Part shown: positions 53,524-63,319 of the stretch, piece after piece
How positions within the stretch are numbered: position 1 is the stretch's first letter
Layout: every line of letters starts with the position of its first letter
Origin: Hydractinia symbiolongicarpus
Lineage: Eukaryota > Cnidaria > Hydrozoa > Anthoathecata > Hydractiniidae
NCBI RefSeq assembly: GCF_029227915.1
Contig: NC_079879.1
Coordinates: 15,314,001-15,378,000 of the forward strand
DNA: 64,000 nucleotides
Direction of reading: 5' to 3'
The notes under the pieces: model-generated
Told to the model about the DNA's origin: nothing
Seen by the model: the letters and a program-made list of their open reading frames with translations, nothing else
Database searches by the model: none
Translations under genes and position numbers: made by a program

Positions 53524-55818
53524 TCATATTGGGAACGGTAGCTCATTATGTTTATCGTGAAGTGGCTTCGGGTAGTCAATATCGACCTCTAAAATATAAC
53601 CATTCTTATTATCTTCAACTAGCTTACCAATCCGCCTTTCAGTGAATGCCTCGACGTTTGATACCCATTTGAACCCATCTGTGGGTAAGTCTAGACGCAT
53701 CGCGTATCCATGTAGGTTGTTTGCATCAAGATATTGTAGGTAGGAGGACTCTTCATTGGGGTTATACTGATTTCCCATGTATTTGTTATTTGCTTTGGCA
53801 TAACGATGTACGGCTTGGACTATACCTCCACGGATACCTTTTTCGAACATGAGGAGCATATTGGGGTCTGTGAGAAGCTCTAACCTTATACCTTATGCCA
53901 AGCCAGGTGCGCTGTAGAAGTGTGATGGGTCAAGGCTGTAGTTGTCCAAGCAGACGCCCTGAAACGTCTCGAAGACGTCGGCTAATAGCAGAACGTCTAT
54001 GGTAAGGTATATATCATGGTAGTCCCCATAGTGACGTTATCGCCCTCCGGGGTAATGACATCCCATACCTCTTTTGTATAGGTATAGTCACTGTCACTAA
54101 TACCCTTCATATTTAGTTTGCTATAGAACGCATTCTTGGGGGGTAACTCCGACTCCTCAAATCGCTGCCATCCATCCATATACTCGTACGGATAGACAAC
54201 TTTTCTCAGCATTAGCCTGAAAAGTATCATCTTTGTCAATGATTTTTGCCATGGATGGCACGTTTGCCTGGTCCCAATTAAGTTGCTTGGTGGTATTCGA
54301 ATCGCAATTTTTACACCAAAAGCTTGCCTCATATTCGCCGTCTATGCTCTGGAATTCAAGACAAGTATCTGCACATTGTTGACATTTAATACCTGCGGGA
54401 TTTGTTCAAATGATCCAGGCTTGATGCCATGAATCGACAACTATCTATAAACCTGATTTCGATTGTCTTGTACTTCTCGCCATCACCGAGTGCCATATCT
54501 CCAAGGGGTATCTTAATTTTGACGTTGAAGCTGATGTACTTCTCGGTGTTTTCGGCAATACAGCCAATGTCCTGGGTGTCGTACTCTCACCCAATTCCCG
54601 TATAAAGAGACAGGCGTCATACCCCGATAAGTTATGGAATATCACAGGGATGTGGCTGGGTATCTTGTATTTGAGGTTACAGCTGTTATGCGCTGCACCT
54701 CTATATAATCCGGTATAGTGGCAGTGATCCATGACTTTACGGTTATTCTTGCCGTCATCGAAGGGCTTTAGACAGATATGGCATTTCGATGCCTCGTAAT
54801 GTTCTCTTTTTAGGATCTCTGTTAGTGGTTTCATGTCCTACTGTGGGTATGTTTTATATAGTTTTTTCACCTCATCCTCCAGATGGTTGACAAAGCGGGT
54901 GACGCAGTCCTTGCCGCGGTACACCGTTAGGGGATCCGGTACATCCCCATATGCAAATGTGCTATAGGTACACCATCCGGATGATACGTGCTTGCTAAGC
55001 TTCTTAGTCTTAGTCTCCCTGGCAGCCTCTTCCATTGGTATTAATAGGCTTTCAAAGTCGGCATATATTGCAAATGGTACCTTGAATTGTTTCTGGCCAT
55101 CTCTGTAGTATAGCCATTTTTCGGCCTCCGTTGGCATTGTAATTTTAACTGCCTCATGATCGATGCATTACCTATAATGCTTGTCCCTCGATTCAGTAGT
55201 GGGAAAGCCCTGTAGACAGTTCAGGCAGAAGTGCATTGGGTTCCTATTCCTTGAGATCTCCTTGCCCAGGAGCCTCGATAGACTTTTCACTGCCGTATAG
55301 TGGTTCTTTTTATCATCTGTGATGTACAATAGAGTCACCACCTTGGTACGCCCGTTGTGCACCGATCGACGTAGGATGTTGATCCTCTTTCCCGTTATAT
55401 ACAAAATATTCACCGCAATGTTGGGATTATTCGCCTCAATTTTGTAGATGCTTTTGATACTTGTTGGGTACCCTATACCCTCCCAATTATAAAGGCCCAC
55501 GTAGTGTTTCATCTGAGAAACTCTATTTGGGTTCGTCCCTATTTCCTCATGATGGAGTGATGCTGGCCCAATTGAAACACTCCTCGTACTCAATCACTGG
55601 AATAATGACAGCCTTCTTGGATGCTACCCATTTGGGTAGAGAGATGTACGATGAGCCTCTTGTCAGGTGTAGCTTGTGGAAGTCCACATCAGATATAGGA
55701 TTTGAGATATTGTGAAGTCGCTTTGGGGTAACGCCGGATTTTCCACATGTGTTTTAACCTGGGCAAACATGCTGGATAGGATGTCATCTACGTCGTTACC
55801 CTGAAATACTGAGGCCAT
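53524..55818 (-). pseudogene. Protein-primed family B DNA polymerase (fragmented)
   Basis: Five neighbouring frames read as one gene from Met 55818 (MASVFQGNDVDDIL). In order: the Polinton-type N-terminus (NPISDVDFHKLHL), a zinc-like HFCLNCLQGFPTTESRDKH, the exonuclease start (PFAIYADFESLL), an HNH-like DHCHYTGLYRGAAHNSCNLK with FHNLSGYDACLFIRELG, VYPYEYMDGWQRFEESELPP, and polymerase motif A (YLDANNLHGYAM). It stops at PFPI near 53524, so the KxxY and DTDS motifs of the palm are absent. At least four frameshifts or stops separate the pieces. It once replicated the element; it is inactive now. Confidence 0.88.
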
Positions 55819-56109
55819 ATTGCTGTGGAAGACCTTTTTCACCTCGATGTACTCCTAGAAATAGGGAAATGTATGTTCTAGCGCAAAAAACGACGACAAC
55901 GACAACGTAAACAACAACAATGTAAAACAACAACATTTCCCGGAATTCCGAAATCTTCTAATTCCGGTTAATCCCGGAATCCGAAAACAAATCCGAAACC
56001 GATAAATCAACGCATGCGCACACGCCGATAGTAATAATGCTGACATCAGCAAAAACCAACGTACGCGTGGTTGAGTAGGGGTAAGTCCCATACTCAAAGC
56101 TAAACCGTG

Positions 56110-56594
56110 CTATTTGAGGAAATACTTACGATAAAGATGGACTGGCTTTACTGATCTTTCATTATCAAAAGCAGAAACCGACGACACTATTACGGATGTA
56201 TTGAGGGGCACAACGCCAGAGATCGCGTACAAGCTCGTTGAGGAAATGCCGTGGCTGCTCGGGGGTGTTCCGGAAATGTGCATTATGGTGGTTGACAAGC
56301 AACCCGTGCAGCTCGGTGTTCTCCCGGACCATTTCAAGACACAGGACATGTGTATCGGGGCGGTTGGGGGGGATCCCATGGTATTCGTGGAATGTTTCGG
56401 ACCGTTTCAAGATGCAAGAAATGTGCACTAGGGCGGTTTTAACAGGATCCCTGGCTACTCGGTTTTGTTCCGGGTACTTTCAAGGCTCTGGAAATGTGCG
56501 CCATGGCGCTTCGAGATGATCCTGATGTACTCGAGTATGTTCCGAGTCATATCAGGACTCAGGAAATGAGCGATCAGATCGGGCTTAATAAACG
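56110..56594 (+). pseudogene. Repeat protein with VPDHFKTQEMC-type units (DUF4116-like)
   Basis: Degenerate repeats of about 23 residues are visible: VPEMCIMVVDKQPVQL, GVLPDHFKTQDMCIGAV, GPFQDARNV and, in another frame, YVPSHIRTQEMSDQIG before a stop at about 56594. The D-H-F-K-T-Q-x-M-C-x-x-A-V pattern is common in cnidarian Polinton-like elements. Two frameshifts (near 56265 and 56435) break it. Function unknown; the repeats are probably helical hairpins. Confidence 0.55.
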
Positions 56595-56738
56595 ATGAAG
56601 GAACGCTGTGATGACTGTGAAGTGACCCTCGACGACTACGACAGATGCTGCAACTGTCGACGGAGGCTCATGATAACCGGCAAAATGCTGTGCTGGTCCT
56701 GCTACTACGGCGAAAGCTGTTCCTGCGCCAAGCCCTAG
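56595..56738 (+). CDS. 47-residue Cys-rich small protein
   Basis: ATG at 56595 and stop TAG at 56736-56738. It starts MKERCDDCEVTLDDYDRCC. Nine cysteines, mostly in CxxC or CxC spacing (CDDC, CCNC, CWSC, CSC), suggest a compact two-zinc fold. It lies directly after the repeat protein and before the next plus-strand gene, in the same orientation, within the Polinton island. The frame is intact although its neighbours are broken. I do not recognise a family; a role in nucleic-acid or protein binding is a guess. Confidence 0.5.
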   Translation: MKERCDDCEVTLDDYDRCCNCRRRLMITGKMLCWSCYYGESCSCAKP

Positions 56739-56763
56739 TTAAAGTTTCGTCTCCACAATAAAC

Positions 56764-57338
56764 ATGCTGTTCAAATTTGGAGACAAAACTGTCAAATCTG
56801 AAGACTTTTAAGCCAAAGCGAAACCGCTAAACATTGAAGAAGAAACGTTGAAAATCTCGTACTAAGCGATCCAATTCCAGCAAACAAGGGCAAAGACGAA
56901 CGCTTCGTGATCGTCTATCAAGATGACAAACTAACCCCTCTACTGCTCAAGACCGCCGAAAAGGTCCATTCCAATGGCGCCTCATGTTACTCGGAGGGTT
57001 CCGCGCTCACCATGTCATTTGACTTGGCGAGCTACCCCGAGTGGCTTGATCAACACCAGAAGATCATGATCAAATTGCAGACCTTGGAGGGTCACTGCTT
57101 TAACAATGTCCCTGTAAAAAAGGGTGGTACCTCATCACAAAGCTTCCACAAGAAAAAGGTGCCGCAGACAAGCTGCGAGTGCAAATCCATACTTAAACTT
57201 GCCAGCATCAACAAACAAGGCGACAACTACTATCTGCAGACCTACTTCGAAAAGTGTAAATATAGAGAGTTCGAACAACATACCCCTAGTTACTTTAGCG
57301 ACTCTGACGACGGCGACGAATCTTTCGTCGAACTATAA
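56764..57338 (+). pseudogene. Polinton-associated protein of unknown function
   Basis: An ATG at 56764 starts MLFKFGDKTVKSEDF and meets a stop. After a shift the frame LSDPIPANKGKDERFVIVYQ, DDKLTPLLLKTAEKVHSNGA and SYPEWLDQHQKIMIKLQTLE runs to a stop at 57338 with an acidic tail (DSDDGDE). The clean frame can be counted only from about 56880. A family of this type seems to occur beside capsid genes in cnidarian Polintons, but I cannot name it. An acidic C-terminus is typical of single-strand DNA-binding proteins, which is only a hint. Confidence 0.45.
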
Positions 57339-57376
57339 GGGGTTTTGGTATGTTGATCAACACATCAAAACAAAAC

Positions 57377-57667
57377 ATGAACGACGTTAAAGCGCTGAAA
57401 AAAGAAGCTAGAGCATTGAAGGTCCGTAACTACTCTACAATGAATATGCCCACCCATCTCGCAGCGATCCGAGGGGTCAAGTATCTAGATGCTTCGACAC
57501 AAACTGACGATTCTTACTGTGAGCCTTGTACCCTCCTTGCTTGGCGGAAGAACCTCGAGCAATACTTGAGGGAGCTCGCTGAAAAGCAGCGACGTGTCGT
57601 ACATGATGGTGAGTTGGTGATAGACTATGATACAGGAGAAGTGCTCCAGATTGTGCAGGTGATCTAG
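57377..57667 (+). CDS. Small helical protein of the Polinton island
   Basis: I choose ATG 57377 (MNDVKALKKEARALKVRNYS); an ATG at 57350 is in frame but only 9 codons upstream. It has about 96 residues, including DASTQTDDSYCEPCTLLAW, a helical LEQYLRELAEKQRRVVHDG and a C-terminal DYDTGEVLQIVQVI. The frame is intact. The basic N-terminus and CxxC could bind nucleic acid. No family recognised. Confidence 0.5.
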   Translation: MNDVKALKKEARALKVRNYSTMNMPTHLAAIRGVKYLDASTQTDDSYCEPCTLLAWRKNLEQYLRELAEKQRRVVHDGELVIDYDTGEVLQIVQVI

Positions 57668-57697
57668 TGTATTGTTCAACCCACTAGAGTCGAGAGA

Positions 57698-58366
57698 TTA
57701 TGAATACGCATGCGGTTCTTCCAAGTAGAGCTTACATATTGCGCAGATTGAAGTTTTTTTCATAAGCTCCTCCTTGGCCTCCTCACAGCCCGTTGCGACC
57801 AGCTGCTGACGTTCGCGTTCGTTAAGGGACTCTACAATTTTGCGCGTTCGTTGACGTACTTGCTCCTTGAGCAGCATATAGCGTTGCTTTTCCTGCATGA
57901 TCAGGCTGAACTCGTAATCATCAATCACGCCATTCTCTACAGCCTTCGAGATGAGGTCTACGATGGAGTCGAGCTTGGTCTCCGCCAGTAGCCTTATGCT
58001 CTCGTGCTTCTTACTCTTGACATTGAGTCTTTTTTCGGTATTCCGCAGACCCGCTTGCCCTTGACCAACGGCGATTGTAATCCCTCCCATGGCAATAGCC
58101 AAAGGTACCCTGATTCCGGATAGCATGCTACCAATGCCGACACCTGAAGTGATAACACTTACAGCTAGCCGTCCATGATCAGTATATCTCACCCACGTAC
58201 CATGCATCATGAACTTTTTAGCAAGCTTGTCCGGCTCCTTAATCTCGCCACGTAGGTACTGCTCGATCTCTTCGATTTTCTTGAGTCTGTATACTTGGCT
58301 TTCGTCAGCCTCCCCTTCGGGAGCACTCGGTAATAAGCTCGGGTAAAGCTTAGCAATGTCACTCAT
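57698..58366 (-). CDS. Membrane-associated Polinton protein with glycine-rich hydrophobic pair
   Basis: 222 residues, start MSDIAKLYPSLLPSAPEGEA. A charged helix precedes two short hydrophobic segments (RLAVSVITSGVGIGSMLSGI and VPLAIAMGGITIAVGQ), followed by a long charged helical region: KSKKHESIRLLAETKLDSIV, DDYEFSLIMQEKQRY, LKEQVRQRTRKI. The KxKKHxxIrxLAexKLdsI block is one I associate with a widespread protein of cnidarian Polinton-like elements. The frame is intact. It may be a capsid-associated membrane protein; this is inference. Confidence 0.65.
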   Translation of the reverse strand: MSDIAKLYPSLLPSAPEGEADESQVYRLKKIEEIEQYLRGEIKEPDKLAKKFMMHGTWVRYTDHGRLAVSVITSGVGIGSMLSGIRVPLAIAMGGITIAVGQGQAGLRNTEKRLNVKSKKHESIRLLAETKLDSIVDLISKAVENGVIDDYEFSLIMQEKQRYMLLKEQVRQRTRKIVESLNERERQQLVATGCEEAKEELMKKTSICAICKLYLEEPHAYS

Positions 58367-58426
58367 TTATCTATAAGCACATGCATCGTTATTCACACGA
58401 ACAAGACGTTCTTATCCTTGTGATAC

Positions 58427-59042
58427 TCATCCGTCAGCATAAAGCTCAGCTCGCCCGGGAAAGTACACGGGGTTATCAAAACTCCAGGTAAGCATGTCTC
58501 CCGAGGTAGTTAACTCCTTCACTGGAAGTATGGCTAGTATATTGGATTTCTCCCGGTTAAACAGAGAATAATCTGGATCCAGCTGAGAGCATCCGAATCC
58601 CAGCCGCTGGTAAACGTCAGTCTCATAGAAGCTGTCATGGTCGCCCTCGGTAAACATTACCTTGTTATCAAAGGTCCACCCCATAATATCCTGCAGTGGT
58701 TGATCAATTATCACAGCGTACCCTTTGTTAACCCTAAGCTTATAGATTCCGTTCCTGAGTACGAAGAGCTTGATCCTGTCTCCTGCTTGACTATGGCCGC
58801 GAGATCCTCGATTCTATACAAACCCTTCTCGATCGAGATGAAGGCTTCAAATTCCCCGACATTAAAGTTCCCGACATCAGTCAGCTTGGCCCCCGCCTTA
58901 TAGATGTTGAACTCGCTCTTGGTGAAGAGGTTCAGTCACGTAGGCCGGATACTGATAGACTTTAGAGCGATCCTCGTTTTCTCTCCCAGATAAGGGTCGA
59001 ATATCGTAGGTTTCCCGACATCCGTAATATACAGTTGCTTCA
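58427..59042 (-). pseudogene. Putative minor structural protein (Polinton)
   Basis: Met at 59042 opens MKQLYITDVGKPTIFDPYLG with RIALKSIS. After a shift come FTKSEFNIYKAGAKLTDVGN, FISIEKGLYRIEDLAAIVKQ, and after a further shift IIDQPLQDIMGWTFDNKVMF and ILPVKELTTSGDMLTWSFDN. The layout (ALxSIS start, GxYrIEDia, a repeated beta-rich body) resembles beta-structured minor capsid or fibre-like proteins common in cnidarian elements of this type. Two frameshifts break it. It shares a short divergent upstream region with the plus-strand ORF at 59062. Confidence 0.5.
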
Positions 59043-59061
59043 TGTTTCTTCTAGAATAAAC

Positions 59062-59256
59062 ATGAACATTTACAGTTATAACCACAAGGCAAAGTACTTA
59101 CCTAACCACGGGAGATATCAAGAGAGACGCAAGGGTGAGCAGCTCTCGGTGCAAGACATCGTCATTGACGCGAAGAGGTCCTCGTTCAAGGTGAAATGCC
59201 CCAACATCTTTGTCGACTACGAGTTCCACTCTGATGCAGCGTTGAAGGAGTGGTAA
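59062..59256 (+). CDS. Short basic protein of the Polinton island
   Basis: ATG 59062 (MNIYSYNHKAKYLPNHGRYQ) and stop at 59256, about 64 residues, ending FVDYEFHSDAALKEW. Intact but short, with a basic N-terminus. It is transcribed divergently from the minor structural gene with 19 bp between their starts. No family recognised. Confidence 0.45.
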   Translation: MNIYSYNHKAKYLPNHGRYQERRKGEQLSVQDIVIDAKRSSFKVKCPNIFVDYEFHSDAALKEW

Positions 59257-59298
59257 AGTCACCCTTTCAGCATTTGATCTACTCAGCTCAACTTTTCC

Positions 59299-60258
59299 AT
59301 GTACTGCGCAACCTCCGCTTGTGGCATTTCCATGCAGCATTTACAATCCTCTTTGCCTCTTGTTCGCGCCGTCTACCACTTCCACGTCTACTTTCAGATC
59401 CGCAAAATCCTTCAAGAGCTCGACATCTCCCTACCGGGCTCTGATAGGTTCCGCCATCTCAACAAACCCTTCAACATGAAAAAATTCCGGCAACTAGCTC
59501 GTGAATTCGGGGTAAATGACAGCGAGCAAGAGTGGAGGAACGAGCCTCTCTTTTATAGCTGGCAACTTCATCGCCCGGACTACCCCGGCCCAGGCACCAG
59601 CTATCTTGACAAGGACTCGTGGAGTCGTTGGATCCTGGAAAAATCCCAAGGTCTCACACGTATTGGGGTCGAAAAGATCTCTCAATCCACGCGCTTCTAC
59701 GCTTACGTCATACTCGAGAGTCAGGCCAACGCAAGGTCTAACATCATTGGCAACCAAGGCGGTTCGATCGACGCACAACGCCTCTACTTGATGACTTTTG
59801 AGGATCTGATTATCAGACCTAGCGACATGGGCGAGGAATTGGGGGAGTTCCAAAATGTGTTAAAGTACGCGGGGTCCAAGGTCGATTTCAGCGTTGCTCA
59901 CGGAGTCTACATGATCCCCAGCGACATGAGCCTCCACATTGGAAATGTCGTGAATTTCACGAACAAAATCCTCATCAGCAAGGACTATTTCAGCATCGGC
60001 GTTAATCCAGAGATTAACTCCCTAGATGTTGCGAGGGAGGCCGCAACGCCAGGCTTTGCCACACCTTCTAGGCAGACTACCAGAACGAAGAAAACCACGT
60101 CTCACCCTACTTCCGAGGGGGATGCGGCAGCCGCACCCCTCCTCAAGGAACAGCACGAGGACACCAAGGACACCTTGGTCACGGTAGGAGTAGGCATCAT
60201 CCTAGCCTTATCTGGATCAAGAAGACTTAGTGCTCCGCTGAGCCACAAGGCGATCTAG
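59299..60258 (+). CDS. Polinton structural-type protein with C-terminal hydrophobic segment
   Basis: 319 residues from ATG 59299, though the true start could be later. The N-terminal part (FQIRKILQELDISLPGSDRF, FNMKKFRQLAREFGVN) is followed by SQSTRFYAYVILESQANARS, GGSIDAQRLYLMTFEDLI, LKYAGSKVDFSVAHGVYMIP and SDMSLHIGNVVNFTNKI. After a Thr/Pro-rich spacer there is a hydrophobic stretch (TLVTVGVGIILALSG). The YAYVILESQAxARS...DAQ block recurs in cnidarian Polinton-like elements, so it is a conserved element gene. Function unknown, probably virion-related. Confidence 0.6.
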   Translation: MYCATSACGISMQHLQSSLPLVRAVYHFHVYFQIRKILQELDISLPGSDRFRHLNKPFNMKKFRQLAREFGVNDSEQEWRNEPLFYSWQLHRPDYPGPGTSYLDKDSWSRWILEKSQGLTRIGVEKISQSTRFYAYVILESQANARSNIIGNQGGSIDAQRLYLMTFEDLIIRPSDMGEELGEFQNVLKYAGSKVDFSVAHGVYMIPSDMSLHIGNVVNFTNKILISKDYFSIGVNPEINSLDVAREAATPGFATPSRQTTRTKKTTSHPTSEGDAAAAPLLKEQHEDTKDTLVTVGVGIILALSGSRRLSAPLSHKAI

Positions 60259-60289
60259 TATGTTTCATCAACACACTAGGCTTCACTCA

Positions 60290-61413
60290 CTACCTCCCCC
60301 TCCTCTTCCCAATATATGCCACGACAAAAGCTGCGACAGCGGCGATAGCCATGTACAAGTGCTGGGCCACGAACTCGACAACTCTCGCCGCAACTCTGAA
60401 AAAAAACAACACCACGCTACCGATGATTCCAGGTAGCGCAGCACCCGCTTTCCCAGCTAGATGTTTAAGAAACCTACCGAGTCTTGCCAGCTGCTTCCTC
60501 ACGAATCCTGCTCCACCACCAGTACTTCCTCCAGCTGCGAAACCTCCACCACCTCCCGTAACTGCTAGGACGATGGTTGATATGAGCAAGCCAACAGCGC
60601 AAAAAATACTCGTAATGGTTAATCCTTGTTCCTTGAACATAGTCTTGAGCTTTTCCAAGAGTGATGTGTCTTCCCCAGCGATTTTCATCAGAGTATCCTT
60701 GATTGCTTTCAGTTGACTCTGAGTTTGGGAGGATTGTAAACCATGTTCCTTTAGTACGGCTTCTTTAGCTTTATACAGCTCCTCTAGCTCTTTCATAGCT
60801 TCATTTAGGTTGTTGTTCAGCTCAAGCCTCCTGATCTTAGCCTCTACTTCATTGATCAGACTTTTGTAGTTGACCATCTTGCTCTTCAAGTTCTTCAGGT
60901 TACCCAGCAGCTTTTGATTCCCGATGTTGAACGTCCTTTTCTCGCTATCGTCGAAGAGGGAAGTCTCTTGTATAAGGCTATCTCCATCCCATCGATCACA
61001 TCCTCGAGTTGTTGTATCTCCTCGATAGTACCACCCTTACCGACTTGATTCGCTTTGTTCAATAGCCTCTAGGCTTGACGTAACTTTTTCGGGGTTGTTG
61101 TGATGTCAAAACCCATCTTCTGCAAGCGCGTCCCATCAATCTTAAAGTTCTCGTAGACTCTTGCTGTGGCCTTCATACCTAGATCTCTCTGGATAGCCTC
61201 GTAAAGATCGTCAACCTTCGTCTTATCAAGTTGTCCACGTGTACTTAGCGTGGTGTCTATTGTCGCTTCCGTCTCAGTCGATTCCGTCTCAGTGCCAGGC
61301 TCTGGAATGTCCTCATGTCCAAGGATCTCTGGGGGTCTACTGAAATCCAAGGGCTCCATCTGAATGTCTTCCCCTGACGTAAAGTCTCCTTCATAGGCTG
61401 GATTTAATGGCAT
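60290..61413 (-). pseudogene. Coiled-coil / glycine-rich membrane protein (Polinton)
   Basis: Met 61413 starts MPLNPAYEGDFTSGEDIQME and runs to a UAG at 61069-61071. The same frame continues with LLNKANQVGKGGTIEEIQQL, and after a shift near 60955 the gene goes on with EVEAKIRRLELNNNLNEAM (coiled coil). Then follow LKTMFKEQGLTITSIFCAVG, a TGGGGGFAAGG spacer, and several hydrophobic segments ending AFVVAYIGKRRGR. The FkEQGlTITSI...TGGGGG-LAGKAGAALPGIIGSVV layout is well known to me from cnidarian Polinton-like islands. One stop and one frameshift split it; the piece from 60889 to 60290 is intact. Confidence 0.65.
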
Positions 61414-61442
61414 TTATTCAACGACACGTCCCCTATTAATAA

Positions 61443-62196
61443 ATGTACGGCACCAAGCTAGATCCATTCGCTATGAAAGGTAAGAAGCAACGCGTCAAAG
61501 TCTCCCACGTGCCCAGCAGTATCAACCAGGGCGAAGACTTGTGCGTAGACGTGCCCAATCTTGGCCGGAACGATATAATTTTCCCCGGCTCTCTTAAGCT
61601 CCTCTTTGACCTGGAACTCACTGGAACTAACACCAATTGCACAATCGTCTCGAACATTGGGAAAGCCCTGGTGAAGAACCTTCGTATCAGCTTGAACAGT
61701 CACGAGATTCAGAATACCAGTGACTACAACATCTTGGCAGCATATCGGGACTTGTGGTTGCCCAAGTTTGAGCGCAAGAACAATTTGATCCTGCATGGTA
61801 TCAACCCTAACGACTTAACCATCAGAGTACTGCAAGTTAAAGCCAAAGACCATGTTGGGAATGTCGAAGAAAAGGCGATCGCTGCGGCATACGGCAATAC
61901 CTTTTGTGTGCCCCTAGGCAACATGTTCGAGCTCACGAGAGATATCCCGTTCTATAAGGCCGGCTTGTATGATAGACTGCAGTTCGTCCTGCACTTTGCT
62001 AGTTATAGCGATGTAATCAAAGACGCCGGTACACCTGCTTTCGGGTCCACGGTGGCTAAACCCGCTGACGCCAAATACAGGATCACCAACATCGCTTTAG
62101 AGTTTGATAAAGTGACTCACGAAGGACTGGCTAGTGCAGGCTAGCGCTGCCCTACGAACGTATGCACCGCAGCAAGGTCGTGACGATGAAGAAAGC
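61443..62196 (+). pseudogene. Major-capsid-like protein, truncated by a LINE
   Basis: ATG 61443 (MYGTKLDPFAMKGKKQRVKV). The frame shows VDVPNLGRNDIIFPGSLKLL, IVSNIGKALVKNLRISLNSH, DYNILAAYRDLWLPK and, later, FELTRDIPFYKAGLYDRLQF. The start DxPxLxxxDxixPGSLKLxFdl and the later NIGKAlVK block fit the first jelly roll of Polinton-type capsid proteins. The open frame stops at 62144. Family-like residues continue in another frame to about 62196, where a T-rich tract and LINE sequence begin. Only about half of the expected length is present. Confidence 0.65.
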
Positions 62197-62440
62197 CGAG
62201 ACCTCTTTTTTTTTCTCAATTTATTTAACGTCGGAGAAATAACTATGTACATTTAGCTTCCTGATATAAAAAAAAATAAATAAATACATATTTATAAATA
62301 TACAGGAAACTAATCAAATCCGACAAAAATTTGTTTATAGTTTTATGAAAAATGTAAAAAAATTATGAAAAATTATTTTAATAGACTGAGTGACTGAAAT
62401 CATACTCCTTTAGATTCGTTTTAAATTTTTTAAGGCTGTT

Positions 62441-62875
62441 TCAACTTTTCAATTCGGAAGGTAAAGTATTCCAAATTTTAGGCCCCAATGAGCGAAGACA
62501 TTTTTCCCCAAAATTCTTAGTATTAAAGTTCAATGTTTTAAGATTATTTACATATTGACTTCGTACTGGCCTGTTTGTTTCGCTGCGTTGAAAGATGTCT
62601 AACATAAATGGCGGATTTAAATTATTAAGAGATTTAAAAATCTCTATACATAGATTTCTTATTTGCATAATTCTGATGTAGTTACTTTTGTTCTTGCTAG
62701 AAATGTACTTTTCTTTTCTCTCTGAATATCTGCTATCTACAAATTTTAGGGCTCGCTTATGGAGTTTTTCGACCCTAGAAAGTGATTTTGAAGATGAGAA
62801 ATTCCAAATAAGTGGACAGTAGTTAAAGTTTGAATACACAAAACTTTCTGCTAAGACACTCTTAGCTTTAAAAGG
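62441..62875 (-). pseudogene. LINE C-terminal region
   Basis: After a stop at about 62897 and a frame change, the minus strand reads LPFKAKSVLAESFVYSNFNY, CPLIWNFSSSKSLSRVEKLH and KRALKFVDSRY. It ends with GPKIWNTLPSELKS before a stop at 62441. FNYCPLIW...RvEKLhkRALr is the typical tail of this LINE group. The frame was originally continuous with the RT. Confidence 0.75.
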
Positions 62876-62896
62876 AAGTATGTTTTTAAATCTATA

Positions 62897-63319
62897 CTAA
62901 ACAATTAGTTGCGCAGATGCTTTCTTGCAAACCTCATTTAAGTGCTGATCAAATCTAAGGTTATTGTCAATTTTAACTCCTAACAGTTTGACTGTGTCCT
63001 CCGAATATATGTTTTTATCTCCGATTCTTATCAGTTTACTACTTGTGTTTTCTATCCTATCTTTGCTGATGATAATGCATTGAAATTTGTCAGGGTTAGC
63101 AATCATTTTATTTTCATGTAGCCATGCTAATGCCTGCTCAGACTCACCTTCTAAAATTTTAATGAGGTTTGGAATTGAATTGGAAAAGCTGGACAATGTA
63201 TTATCATCAGCATAGTTGTGTAGGTCACTTCTGGTTATAAAGAGAAAAATATCGTTAAGAAAAATATTAAAAATTATCGGGCCTAAGATTGATCCTTGCG
63301 GCACACCTGAAAGAATCAT
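62897..63319 (-). pseudogene. LINE reverse transcriptase, palm and thumb
   Basis: SGVPQGSILGPIIFNIFLND and HNYADDNTLSSFS (YADD near 63200-63215) are the RT motifs, followed by ALAWLHENKMIANPDKFQCI and VKLLGVKIDNNLRFDQHLNE. It ends with a stop after KKASAQLIV at 62897. It overlaps the upstream piece by 4 bases in a different frame, so one frameshift near 63317 separates them. Confidence 0.8.

Larger units (their letters stand above)
53521..62196. mobile_element. Polinton/adintovirus-like element, partial
   Basis: A PolB pseudogene, a capsid-like gene, several membrane/coiled-coil genes and small ORFs form an island clearly richer in G and C than its surroundings, with genes on both strands. 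The gene set is that of cnidarian Polinton (Maverick)-type elements. Integrase, packaging ATPase, maturation protease and terminal inverted repeats are not in the window. PolB is cut at the left and the capsid gene at the right. Confidence 0.75.
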
